A DNA stretch of 64,000 bases from Leadbetterella lacustris (GTDB lineage Bacteria; Bacteroidota; Bacteroidia; Cytophagales; Spirosomataceae), in assembly GCA_965234335.1 (NCBI GenBank), contig OZ248427.1:113432-177431 (forward strand), in the 5' to 3' direction. A program made the translations under genes and the position numbers. Position 1 is the stretch's first letter, and each line of letters opens with the position of its first letter. Below, one piece after another: positions 52,962-63,100 of this stretch. The notes beneath the pieces were generated by a model. The model made no database searches and was not told the DNA's origin. It saw nothing but the letters and a program-made list of their open reading frames with translations.

Positions 52962-53309
52962 ATGATAACAACTATTCTAGTTCTGATGATATTGGTGGCT
53001 TTATTACTTATCATCGTTATATTGGTTCAAAATCCAAAGGGTGGTGGCATTTCTTCTGAATTTGGAGGAAGTTCAACCCAGATGTTTGGTGTACAAAAAA
53101 CAGGTGACATTTTAGAGAAGTTGACTTGGGGATTTTTTGCATTCTTGTTAGTTGCGGCCTTGGGTACGGTTATTTTAACTAAAACGGTGGGTTCGTCAGC
53201 CACTACCGATAGCGACGTAAACGTAGAAAAAGCAACTGCAATGCCTACTGCACCTCCTGCAACGGCTCCAGTAACAGCACCAGCCACTACGCCAACTCCA
53301 GCAAAGTAA
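52962..53309 (+). CDS. secG: Preprotein translocase subunit SecG
   Basis: 115 residues. Two membrane helices: TILVLMILVALLLIIVILVQ and LTWGFFAFLLVAALGTVIL. The cytoplasmic loop NPKGGGISSEFGGSSTQMFG is the SecG signature (QxxKGGGL..FGG). The C-terminus is an Ala/Thr/Pro-rich tail, common in Bacteroidota. It stimulates SecYEG-dependent protein export at the inner membrane. Own -7 promoter box upstream and own terminator downstream. Confidence 0.95.
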   Translation: MITTILVLMILVALLLIIVILVQNPKGGGISSEFGGSSTQMFGVQKTGDILEKLTWGFFAFLLVAALGTVILTKTVGSSATTDSDVNVEKATAMPTAPPATAPVTAPATTPTPAK

Positions 53310-53331
53310 TTTTATGCTAGTATGATATATG

Positions 53332-53360
53332 AAAGACATCCTTTGGGGTGTCTTTTTTTT
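53332..53360 (+). terminator. Terminator after secG
   Basis: AAAGACATCC and GGGTGTCTTT form a strong stem with a short TTTG loop, followed by a run of eight T. It lies 23 bp after the secG stop codon. Confidence 0.88.
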
Positions 53361-53563
53361 GGTGTTTTTTTGTGAAATGTTTTTTACACTAGAACTTTAC
53401 GGCATCAGCCGTACGTCCTCCAATCGAACGCAACCTCTCCATTTAAGCGTGACTTGGAATTCGTACCTAAATTAAACGAATTTGATTTTTGATTTACGAT
53501 TTTTGATTTAATTAATATAAACAAACGTGGCGACGGAGTGTTGACGCACAAAACGCATAATAC

Positions 53564-53929
53564 ATGAAAAAAGTAAGTATGATTTTATTTGCCCTGATTT
53601 TCGGATTGGCAACCGCGGGTTATTCTCAAACTTCTAGCAATTTCTTTGAAGGGAAATGGACGGTTTTGGTAAAAGGCACTCCGGAAGGTGACGCCACCGT
53701 ACCGATGCGTTTTGAAACCAAAGACGGAAAAATGAAAGGCTATTTCACGGCCAAAGGTGACCAAACGGAAACCGAAATGGCATCAGCCGAAGCAAAGGGC
53801 GATGAGCTGAATATGGCATTTACCATTTCGGGCTATGATATTGTCTTATTGATCACTAAAAAGGACGAAGATCACGCCACAGGTAAACTTATGGACATGT
53901 TTGAGGTAGAAGCTACAAGAGTAAAGTAA
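53564..53929 (+). CDS. Small exported hypothetical protein
   Basis: 121 residues with a signal peptide (MKKVSMILFALIFGLATAGYS, then QTSSN). The mature ~100 residues are beta-rich with a lipocalin-like pattern: FFEGKWTVLVKGTPEGDATV at the start, then MRFETKDGKMKGYFT, and a final DIVLLITKKDEDHATGKLMD. The GxW near the start of the barrel supports a lipocalin/FABP-like fold, by inference. No family name assigned. A GAGGAGG/CTTCCTC hairpin shortly after the stop may terminate transcription. Confidence 0.8.
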   Translation: MKKVSMILFALIFGLATAGYSQTSSNFFEGKWTVLVKGTPEGDATVPMRFETKDGKMKGYFTAKGDQTETEMASAEAKGDELNMAFTISGYDIVLLITKKDEDHATGKLMDMFEVEATRVK

Positions 53930-54510
53930 AAGTTTTTAAATTATCAGAGGAGGTCAGGCAATTTGCATGGCTTCCTCATCGATTTGCAATGCATACCTTT
54001 TTCTAAACGGCTAAAGTATCATGCGAGCCATTTACTCGGAATCCTAAGCCAATAACAAAGAGTGTTTATATTTAGGTAAAACAGGAACACTTATACTGCA
54101 AATAAGCTTTAGGCAAAATTAGTAACTGACGAACAGATTTAAGGCTATTTAAAAGCGTTACTTGGGATTAGACAGGGACGCCCATTAGATCAACCTAGTT
54201 TTGGGCAGTAAATCTTGGAGTTTTGGAGGGAAGTAAAATGAGTTTACCCTGAGAGGTCTGTAAAATAGTTGGGAGGATTAGACAAGCGAAGCAGTCAATC
54301 AAAAGCTTTATATAGCAGTCACAAGTCGACCGGCAGTCCGCTAGTAGGAGTGATTAAGTTTTTGTAATTAATACCGAGCTAAGGGCTGAATTTTCAGAAT
54401 AGTTGCAATAAAATAGCTCATATCAATCTGACGTTGCTTCTCATTATTCCAAAATATGAGGTAAAGTCACGTAAAAAAATAGTTTCAAGTAAAGCCAATG
54501 CCTATTAAAA
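53930..54510. other. Gene-free region, possibly a decayed structured RNA or retroelement
   Basis: No frame is open for more than a few dozen codons. The middle part (about 54160-54400) is unusually purine-rich, with short motifs such as GGGAGGATTAGACAAGCGAA and CGACCGGCAGTCCGCTAGTA. These look more like a structured RNA, for instance the RNA part of a group II intron, than protein-coding sequence. I cannot confirm this by eye. No reverse transcriptase frame is present. Confidence 0.3.
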
Positions 54511-54586
54511 TGAAACGATTATGACTAAGATTTTAGACACACAGAGAAATGAATATTCCTTAGCGTCTTTGTGCCTTAGCGTTAAA
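54511..54586 (+). repeat. ~78-bp leader-type repeat, single copy
   Basis: Same sequence family and orientation towards the gene as at 33701-33776: TGAAACGATTATGACTAAGA, then TTTTAGACACACAGAGAAAT, then CTTAGCGTCTTTGTGCCTTA and GCGTTAAA. It ends 10 bp before the ATG at 54597. Confidence 0.9.
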
Positions 54587-54596
54587 CAATAAATAT

Positions 54597-55058
54597 ATGA
54601 AAACTTTTCAGTTAATTTTCTTCTTCCTAATACTTATATCGTCTCTGCAAGCACAAAATTTATCTATAAATAATTTGATAAAGCTAAATCAACTTGATTC
54701 AACAGAATCGCAGAAGTTCTTATCAGATTATAAATGGGTTCAAAAGGGAAGTACACAAAATGACCCCAACCTATCTTTGAGTTTTCAGTATTACGAAAAT
54801 GGTGCCTTAAAAGGGCTTCTAACTAAAACATTTGATGAGAATTTGGGTAAAGTATTCTTATCATTTTTTGATAGGGTCAAGCTAAATATTTATGTTGAGG
54901 AATTAAGAACACTGGGCTTTTCTAAGAAAAAATCTTATATTGAGGATGAAAAAATAATCGATGTGTACCAGAAAGGAAATCTTAGACTTGATATCCAAAG
55001 TCGACCAAGTCAACCTTTTGTTATAAGCGTTTCAATGTCATTAGTTCGTGATAAATAG
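54597..55058 (+). CDS. Exported hypothetical protein
   Basis: 153 residues with a signal peptide (MKTFQLIFFFLILISSLQA, then QNLSIN). The mature part starts LSINNLIKLNQLDSTESQKF and has alternating aromatic and polar residues (NDPNLSLSFQYYENGAL, VFLSFFDRVKLNIYVEELRT), ending in beta-like SRPSQPFVISVSMSL. No family recognised. Located right behind a leader-type repeat and far from other genes, so it is probably a single-gene unit. Confidence 0.75.
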   Translation: MKTFQLIFFFLILISSLQAQNLSINNLIKLNQLDSTESQKFLSDYKWVQKGSTQNDPNLSLSFQYYENGALKGLLTKTFDENLGKVFLSFFDRVKLNIYVEELRTLGFSKKKSYIEDEKIIDVYQKGNLRLDIQSRPSQPFVISVSMSLVRDK

Positions 55059-55744
55059 ATATGCTAGAAATGTTAATATTCTTTATATCAATCAATTATA
55101 GGTTAATAAGTCTCAAGATATTTGAATAAAATTGAATAGTGGAGACTTTTTACAAATAGAGGCTACCAAACAATAATTACAAATCGAAGATATACGGTTT
55201 TCTCTGTAATTCTTCCCGCCCAAATCAGAAAGATTTAAATACAGTACAAAATTTAAATTATTCCAAGAAGTCAAAAAGAGAATGAAAATAAAAAGGGCGA
55301 TGCAATTTTTCAAAACAGTTTGAACTTAAGTTTTTCTTTTAATTTCACAACTTTAAGCAGATCCTAGTTTAGTCTTCTATTTTTGTTTTTGGTTGGATTT
55401 AATATCAATTTCTATCTAAAATTTAATTTTATGACTGATAGTAAAACGTCAATTATCGTAGAACGTAGCTAGTTTCCTAAGTTATGAGTTTTCTCCAACA
55501 TCTTCATTATCCGTAATCTTTGGCGTATAGCATACTTCCCGCATTTTGCGGGTATTGTCATGTTGTTTTTATTCAATTCTTTAGAAGTCGGACCATTATT
55601 TTTTGTTCATCAACGTTTTTTTATGCTTACCATAATCGATGCATTACTGCTTTTTCTCTTTTAATTCAGTGTTATGGTCTCATTTTTACGGTCTACGGGT
55701 ATTTTTGATTAATTTGAGTTTTTAATTCTCTTATATCTTTTCGG
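55059..55744. other. Gene-free region
   Basis: About 690 bp, AT-rich. The two frames over 60 codons (minus 55113-55313, plus 55520-55708) are rich in Phe, Tyr, Cys and Leu as expected for T-rich DNA. The small palindrome CCGCATTTTGCGG is at about 55540-55553. The promoter of the response-regulator gene should be near 55700. Confidence 0.45.
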
Positions 55745-56455
55745 ATGGACAAATTGTTTGTGATAAAAATTCTTGTTGTTGAAGATAATACTATTTGGCA
55801 GTCGATAATCGAGATGGTACTCAGTTCTTATCCCCAATTTAAAATCATAGGTCTTGCTGACAGTGTTGAGAATGCCCTTGAGTTTATTGATAATAATAAA
55901 CCAGATATTATCATTTCTGATTTCCTTTTAGCCCAGGATACTGTTTTGTCTTCTACGGAAACTATTTTTCATAAATTCCCTACGCTATTTATCTCTTCAC
56001 AAGATAATGAGGATTGTTTTAATTTGGCTATGTCTTGTTCAGACAGTATTTTTTTGGTTAAGCCTTTTCATTCTTTTAGTTTTTTATCTTCTGTTTTTTA
56101 TCTTGCTAAACACTGCAATAGTTTAGTAGATGACTCGAAGTCTTTATCTTTTAGAGGTTTAAAAAGTGGTAGGGTCAAGATTAAATTTTCCGATATTGTT
56201 AGAGTAGAAGTAGAAGGTAATTATTCTATTTGTTTTAGTTCTGACGGCAAAAAGTATGCCCGCAAAGCCTCTCTCAATGCAATCCTAAATTCCCTTGATG
56301 AGCGGTTTCTTCGTATCAGCAAATCAACGATTGTTAATATTGGTTTTATAACTAAAGTTGACCATGTCGATAATATAGTATACATCAACTTCGAGGCCTA
56401 TCAGGTAGGTCGATCTTATGTTAAAAAACTCCGGAGCATTTACAACGGAGATTAA
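55745..56455 (+). CDS. LytTR-family response regulator
   Basis: 236 residues. Receiver domain: acidic pair E13-D14 in LVVEDN, phospho-acceptor Asp D59 in IIISDFLLA, and the conserved Lys in LVKPFHSFS. After a linker, a LytTR DNA-binding domain: GRVKIKFSDIVRVEVEGNYS (start), YARKASLNAILNSLDERFLR and ISKSTIVNIGFITKV. It would bind DNA as a dimer after phosphorylation. No histidine kinase lies nearby, so its partner is elsewhere. It precedes the giant surface-protein gene at 57178 by 720 bp; a regulatory link is possible but unproven. Confidence 0.9.
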   Translation: MDKLFVIKILVVEDNTIWQSIIEMVLSSYPQFKIIGLADSVENALEFIDNNKPDIIISDFLLAQDTVLSSTETIFHKFPTLFISSQDNEDCFNLAMSCSDSIFLVKPFHSFSFLSSVFYLAKHCNSLVDDSKSLSFRGLKSGRVKIKFSDIVRVEVEGNYSICFSSDGKKYARKASLNAILNSLDERFLRISKSTIVNIGFITKVDHVDNIVYINFEAYQVGRSYVKKLRSIYNGD

Positions 56456-57177
56456 GCCTTCATTTTAATTGTTGTTTTTATTTTGTTTTTCTATCAAGCG
56501 TACGTTTATAAATAGATGTATCAAAATCTTTTTGGTTAAGCTCCTGCTTTAGTCGCTCTACTGAGCAATGATTGGTCTTCAATTTGAGTTTGTGCACTCG
56601 GCCTTTACCGTGAAGTTTTAAGCAAAAATATACTGTACTAAACGGTACTAAAAAATCAGATTAAGCCTACCCCAATTCAACACAGCTGTACATGCAAAAA
56701 CAAAACCATAATTCACTTATAAACGGAATACCAAAGGGTGAACTGAAAAAATATATCATAATTAAATACACTTTGGCATTGTAATTGCTTGTTGGTTGAC
56801 ACCATTGCTTATATCACCTTTGGATAGCCAACAAATGTATGTTATCACCATTTATTTCCTTTTATCACCAAAGTTAGTGACCATTTGAACACTTTGGAAT
56901 CAAAATGGCAGTGAATATTATCAAGCGGTAACATTATAACTGTAGTGGTCATATAAATTACAGCTGATAGAAAAAATAAAGATGCAATTAAATAAATTAA
57001 ATATCATCGATTACATCGTCCACCTCCCAAGGGGGCCAGGCGGTAATGGACGGCTTTAATGCTTTTCAAACTAGACAGCTAAGCAATCATTTTAGTTTGC
57101 CTTTGGGCATAAATTATACTGCATTGCATATCATTTGAATTTTAACAAATAGAATTAAATAATATACCTTTAAAAAT
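56456..57177. promoter_or_regulatory. Upstream region of the giant surface-protein gene
   Basis: 720 bp without a gene. TATCACC occurs three times (56812-56818, 56843-56849, 56863-56869) and a locally G+C-rich patch CCACCTCCCAAGGGGGCCAGG is at about 57019. A TAnTTTG-like box was not clear. It probably holds the promoter and regulatory sites of the surface protein. Confidence 0.4.
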
Positions 57178-60100
57178 ATGAGGCAATTTACCTACATATC
57201 AACCACCACAAACAGAGCCCATACTTTGGCTCATAACTTAAGTGAAATACTGTTTCTTAAAAAAACAAAGGCCAAAACCCCTCAATGGGCTTTGGCTTGG
57301 TCTGTGTTTTTAAGCTTTGTTTTTCTATCCATTGCAACAAGTTTAAGAGCTCAAACTTGCCCGAATGGTCAAGTGAACTATAGCCAATACGCCACTACTT
57401 CATCGGGTGGATGGGCATTTCCAGAATTAGGTTCATTGGCACCCGACAATGCAGGAATAACGGTCTACGACGTAGGTGCAACTTATCAAGGTATTTTTAC
57501 CTACGCGGATACCTTCAGCGGAGGTACGTCTATTAATATTACGGGTAAGTACATAGACTCACGTGTTGACGGTATTCTTTTAGCCTTCTCTACAGACGGC
57601 ACGACATGGACTGCCAACTCGGCATTAATCGGCGGTTTTGGTTCGCCATCAGCAGCGAATCATACAACAGTGAGTTACACCATCCCGACATCATTGACAG
57701 GGGCGTACAAATTTATTAGGGTACGGGGCAATAGTATAAATACCAATATGTCTATTGATGCCATTCAGACCTCTGAACCGGAATGTTTAGCTTTCAATGC
57801 ATCCACTTTCTTTGATAACGGCGATGGCGGCGGTACGAAGAATAACTGTACCAAAGACGGCACGGAAAGCATCGGTAGCCCATCGGGTTTATTCATGAAC
57901 GTATTGCAGGGATCAACCGTGGTTAAATCGTTTCCTGTTACCAACGGGCAAGCTGCTATCAGCGGCTTGGCTGATGGAACCTACACGATGGTGATCACGA
58001 ACAGTCCCACTGCAAACGTTTCGGTTTTAACACCTGAATATTCGAGCAGTAGTCCCACTAAAACAGTGGTGATATCAGGTGGGGTATTGAGCAGTCCAGC
58101 TTTGCCAATCTTGTTTTGTTTACAGATTTTAGACACCGACGGCGATGGCGTTCCTGATTGGACCGACCTTGATGATGACAACGACGGGATTTTGGATCGT
58201 GCTGAGGGCTGTGCTCCATCAGTACCTCCAACGAATTCGTTGCCAAGAGCTGAGTTTGCTGTACCCACAGGCTGGGTAATTAGTAATTCTTCTCCTGATA
58301 TTTCTGAGGTATCATATCATGTATATGGAGCATGGAATATTGGAGGATGTACCGGAAATGCACCAGCTGCACCAAATGGTCACACTAGATTCGTTTCCTT
58401 TTCATCTAACACATCTGAGGCTTTTAAAACGACAGTATCGGGCTTAGTTCCAGGCCAACAATATACCTTTACTTATTATGTTGCCAAATTTTCATTAGGT
58501 ATAGGTCTTGCTCAGCATACACTTTCCATGGGGGGAACTGTAATCAATCGATTTACTCCAACTGTTGGATGTGGATGGGAAACGCAAGTTGTTTTGTTTA
58601 CGCCTACTCAATCATCTGAAGACTTTACATTTCGGGCAACGAACAACTCCGTTCTTCGTTTTGCCACTGTTTCAGTATCAGCAGATGCCATTACCAAATT
58701 AGTTTGTGATACCGACAACGATGGCATCGCAAACAGTCTAGACCTCGACTCAGACGGTGACGGTTGTTCAGATGCCATAGAAGGTGGAGCGACATTTACA
58801 GCGACTAATACAACATCAACGGGAGCTTTATCTGGTTCGATTTCAAGTGCAGCGGCTACTTTGGGTGTTCCAACTCTTGCAGGTACGGGCCAAGCGATTG
58901 GTACAAGCCAAAATGCAGGAGTTCAGGATGCTAACTGCCCACAACCAGATTTTGACGGTGACGGCGTGTCTGATATGACTGACCTTGACGATGATAATGA
59001 CGGCGTGTTAGACACCATAGAAAATAATTGTCCGGGCAGTGGACAAGTGGTAAATAAAACAGGGGTTATTATTTCAAAACCTGCTACTATTAATTATACT
59101 TTCAATAGTAATGCACTGTCTAATTTACTTGATAACGTTGACAATAATGTTGTTGTAATAAGTACACCAACCGGTACCTTATCAAACAGCCCATGGTTAA
59201 ATTTTGAATTTCCTACGGCAAAGGTTTTAACCTATTTAGAAATAGGTCATTATGTTAATCAGACTTTATTTTCAACAACGTCAACTTACAAAATCCAGGG
59301 AAGTACAGACAATTCTACTTGGGTGGATGTTACAGGTACATTAACCTACAATAATGCTGCCACCAGCACTAGTGGTGGATTATCTAGTAATAATTCTAAT
59401 ATTGCTAGCTTTCCTTCGAACACGAATGCGTATAAATATTATAGAATCTATGGTCTTACCGCTTCAGTAGGAGCAGGTTGGGCTACAGAAATTTATTTTA
59501 GAGAAGTTTGTACAGATGTTGATACAGATAACGATGGAATTGCAAACCGTTTAGATTTAGATTCGGATGGTGACGGTTGCTCGGATGCTGTAGAAGCAGG
59601 TACTACTTACATTTCAACATCAGGTGTTGCAGCAGCCAATCAATTAACGGCCACTACCATTCCGGCACCTTATGGAACCAATGGTTTTGCAGATGGTTTA
59701 GAGACGGTTGCAGGTATCGGTACTTATAAAGGAATTTATACCTACGCTTATGCTACCGATTCAAATATCAAAGCATGTACAGATACGGATGGTGACAATG
59801 TGTCTAATATCTATGACCTTGATGATGATAATGATGGAATTTTGGATACGGATGAAAATATCAACTGCCAAAAATATAATTTTTCTTTAGATATTGATGT
59901 TGATAATGGCATTTCACGCTACAATCAATGTTCAGGAAGTATTGATGGACCTGGCGTTAATTTTTGGGCGGTCAATAAGACTCCTTACACAGGCTCAAGA
60001 TATATGGGATTTCATCATACTGAAAGTATGAGTGTGGCGATTCCTAATACAGATCCAGTGCAAATAGGTGTTCCATACAGAATATCCATAGCTACGGCGA

Positions 60101-63100
60101 ATGCCACCATAGCTGAATGGCCTTCCAATTTTCCAGCACAAATGGATGTCTATGCTGGAACGGCAAATTGTGCAACAAGTCAGCTAATAGGAACCACTAC
60201 CTTATTGCCAGCAGCTGGTGCTGTGGGTTCTTCAACTCCTTGGGTTAATGACATATTTGTCTTTACTCCTAATGTGGCATATACACATATTACTTTTATA
60301 GCCCGGGAAGCTTTTACCGGCTCAACTTCAAGAGGTTATTTATTAGTTGATGGCCTTAGTCTAGGAAAAAATGTGTCGGATCAGGAATGTTATTTGATTA
60401 GTGATTTGGACGGTGATGGCATTCCAAATAGTTTAGATTTAGATTCGGATGGTGACGGTTGCTCAGATGCCATTGAAGGTGGATCGGCGTTTACAACGGC
60501 TAACTTAACGGCTACAACGGCCTTATCAGGTTCGGTTTCAAGTGCAGCCGCTACTTTGGGTGTGCCTGTTTCAGCAGGCACAGGACAAGGGATTGGCTTC
60601 AGCCAAATCAGTACCGTTAATGCTTGTACAGATACGGATACCGATGGTATTCCTGATTTGGATGATTTAGATGATGATAATGATGGAATTTTGGATACCG
60701 CAGAGAATAATTGTTCGATTGCAGTTGTAAACAAAACAGGAACTGTTATCACGAAACCATCGTCCATTAATTATACGTTTAATAGTAATACCGTTGCTAA
60801 TTTAATTGATGGGGTTGATAATAATGTCATTGTAAATAGTACTCCTACTGGAAATTTAGACGGGCCATGGTTAAATTTTGAATTTCCTAGTCCCAAAGTG
60901 CTAACGTATTTGGAAATAGGTCATTATGTAAACCAATTTCTTTTTTCCGCAACGTCCACTTACAAAATACAAGGAAGTGTAGATAATATAAATTGGGGAG
61001 ATGTTACTGGTACATTAACGTATAATAATGTGCCCACTTCAACGTCTGGAGGCTTATCAAACGCTAACTCAAATATAGCTAATTTTGAAACTAACACACT
61101 GGCATTTAAGTATTACAGGATTGTTGGGATTAGGGCTACGGCTGGAGTAGGTTGGGCTACAGAAATTTATTTTAAAGAACGTGTCTGCCAAAATAACGAT
61201 ACCGACAACGATGGAAAACCAAACAGTTTAGATCTCGACAGCGACGGCGACGGTTGTTCAGACGCGATTGAAGGCGGAGCAAGTTTTACTGCTGCTACTA
61301 CAACAGCAACGGGAGCTTTATCTGGTTCGGTTTCAACTGCAACAGCTACTTTGGGTGTACCAGTTTCAGCTGGTACTGGCCAAGCAATTGGTACAAGCCA
61401 AAATGCAAGTACACAAGATGCCAACTGCCCACCAGCAGATTTTGATGGTGACGGTGTTACTGATAGTATTGACCTTGATGATGATAATGATGGAATTTTG
61501 GATACGGTAGAAAATTTAGTATGTAATGGAGGTGTTTTACCTGCACCTTTTGACAATAGTAACTTCTCTCAAGGAACTGCAAATTTTGATACAGAATTGG
61601 ATTTGCCAAGTGTAGGAGATTTCGATATTTATAATGGTGTAAGAGGTTTTACAGCTTCATGGGACCCTTATCCACCTACTGGATCTCGAATTGACCCATC
61701 AAATAATTATATTATTACAAATAATATAGCCGAAAAACTTCAAAGGAAAGCTCTTGTAATCGGTAAAACACTTACTAATTTAACTCCTGGTGCAAACTAC
61801 GTAATGGAATATGACTTTGCTACCTCAGGTACTCGATTAGAAATTGTTACTAATGGTGTATCTCAAGGTGTTAAAATTTATAATTCAAGTACAGGCTATA
61901 CTAATTTTGTTTGGAAGAAAAATTATATTGTTCTCAAACCCACATCAAGTTCGATTCGTTTTGAAATTTATCAACATATATCGAATGATGTTGGTGCTGC
62001 TGATGCTGCATTTGATAATTTTAAATTTTCAAATGATTGTGTTTATGATGCAACCGTAGATACTGACGGTGACGGAATTCCAAACAGTTTAGACCTCGAC
62101 TCTGACGGAGATGGTTGTTCAGATGCCATAGAAGGAGGAGCTGCATTTACCACTGCTAATTTAGTAAACTCTAGCATCGCAGGTGGTAATAGCGGTACAG
62201 GATATACGGGTACTTCTACAAGTCCAGTGACCCAAAACTTAGGCAATACTGTTGGTAGTACCACTACTACGCTAGGAGTACCAACGATTGCCGGTACGGG
62301 CCAAACCATTGGCAGTAGCCAAAACGGAGCCGTAAAGGATCCTGCTTGCGTAACTTGCCCAACGATTACGAATACGGCAGGTAATAATACAAATCCAAGT
62401 ACTTGTGGTGCTGCCACGGGTAGTATCAAAATATGTGGCTTAACAGCTAATGCAAGTGGATACACCATAAATTACGATAAAAATGGCACCGCAGCCACAG
62501 CCCTAACGAATCAAACAGCCGATGCTTCGGGTTGTATCACGATTACAGGCTTAACTGCCGGCAGCTATACCAATATAAAAATTAGCGGTACTTCTTGTCC
62601 ATCAGGCAGCAATGCCTTGAGTGCTACCTTAACCGACCCAACAGCACCCGCAGCTCCAACAGGCTTAGCAGGCGTACCGTCAAGCGGTATTTGTGTAGGT
62701 ACGAGTGTAGCCCTCAGTGCCACCGGCACAACAGGAGCCACTTATACTTGGACAGTTTCGCCAACAGGAGCTACTTTGGCTTCGGCAGCAGGAACAGTAT
62801 CAGGCACAACGGCAAGCAATACCTTTAATAGTACCGCCGCAGGAACTTACACAGTAAGTTTAACGCAAACTATATCAGGATGTACTTCAGCACCTGCAAC
62901 GACCACCCTTACGGTAAATGCCGCACCAAGTGCTGTTGTACCAACGGCAACGAGCAAGAGCAATGTTTGTCCAACCACTACGGTTGATTTAACAAGCTTA
63001 CAACCGTCAGCGGTTTCGGGCGTAACGTATGAGTGGCATACCGTAGCGAGCAACCCAACGTCAGGAACCTTGGTTGCCTCAGCAGCGGCAGCCGCTTCAG

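Noticed and set aside
61167..61556. Minus-strand open frames opposite the surface-protein repeats
   Set aside because: They are the antisense of Asp/Gly-rich repeats (SSSRSxxSGTPSPS-type translations), recurring at each repeat; the sense strand is one continuous 2274-codon frame.
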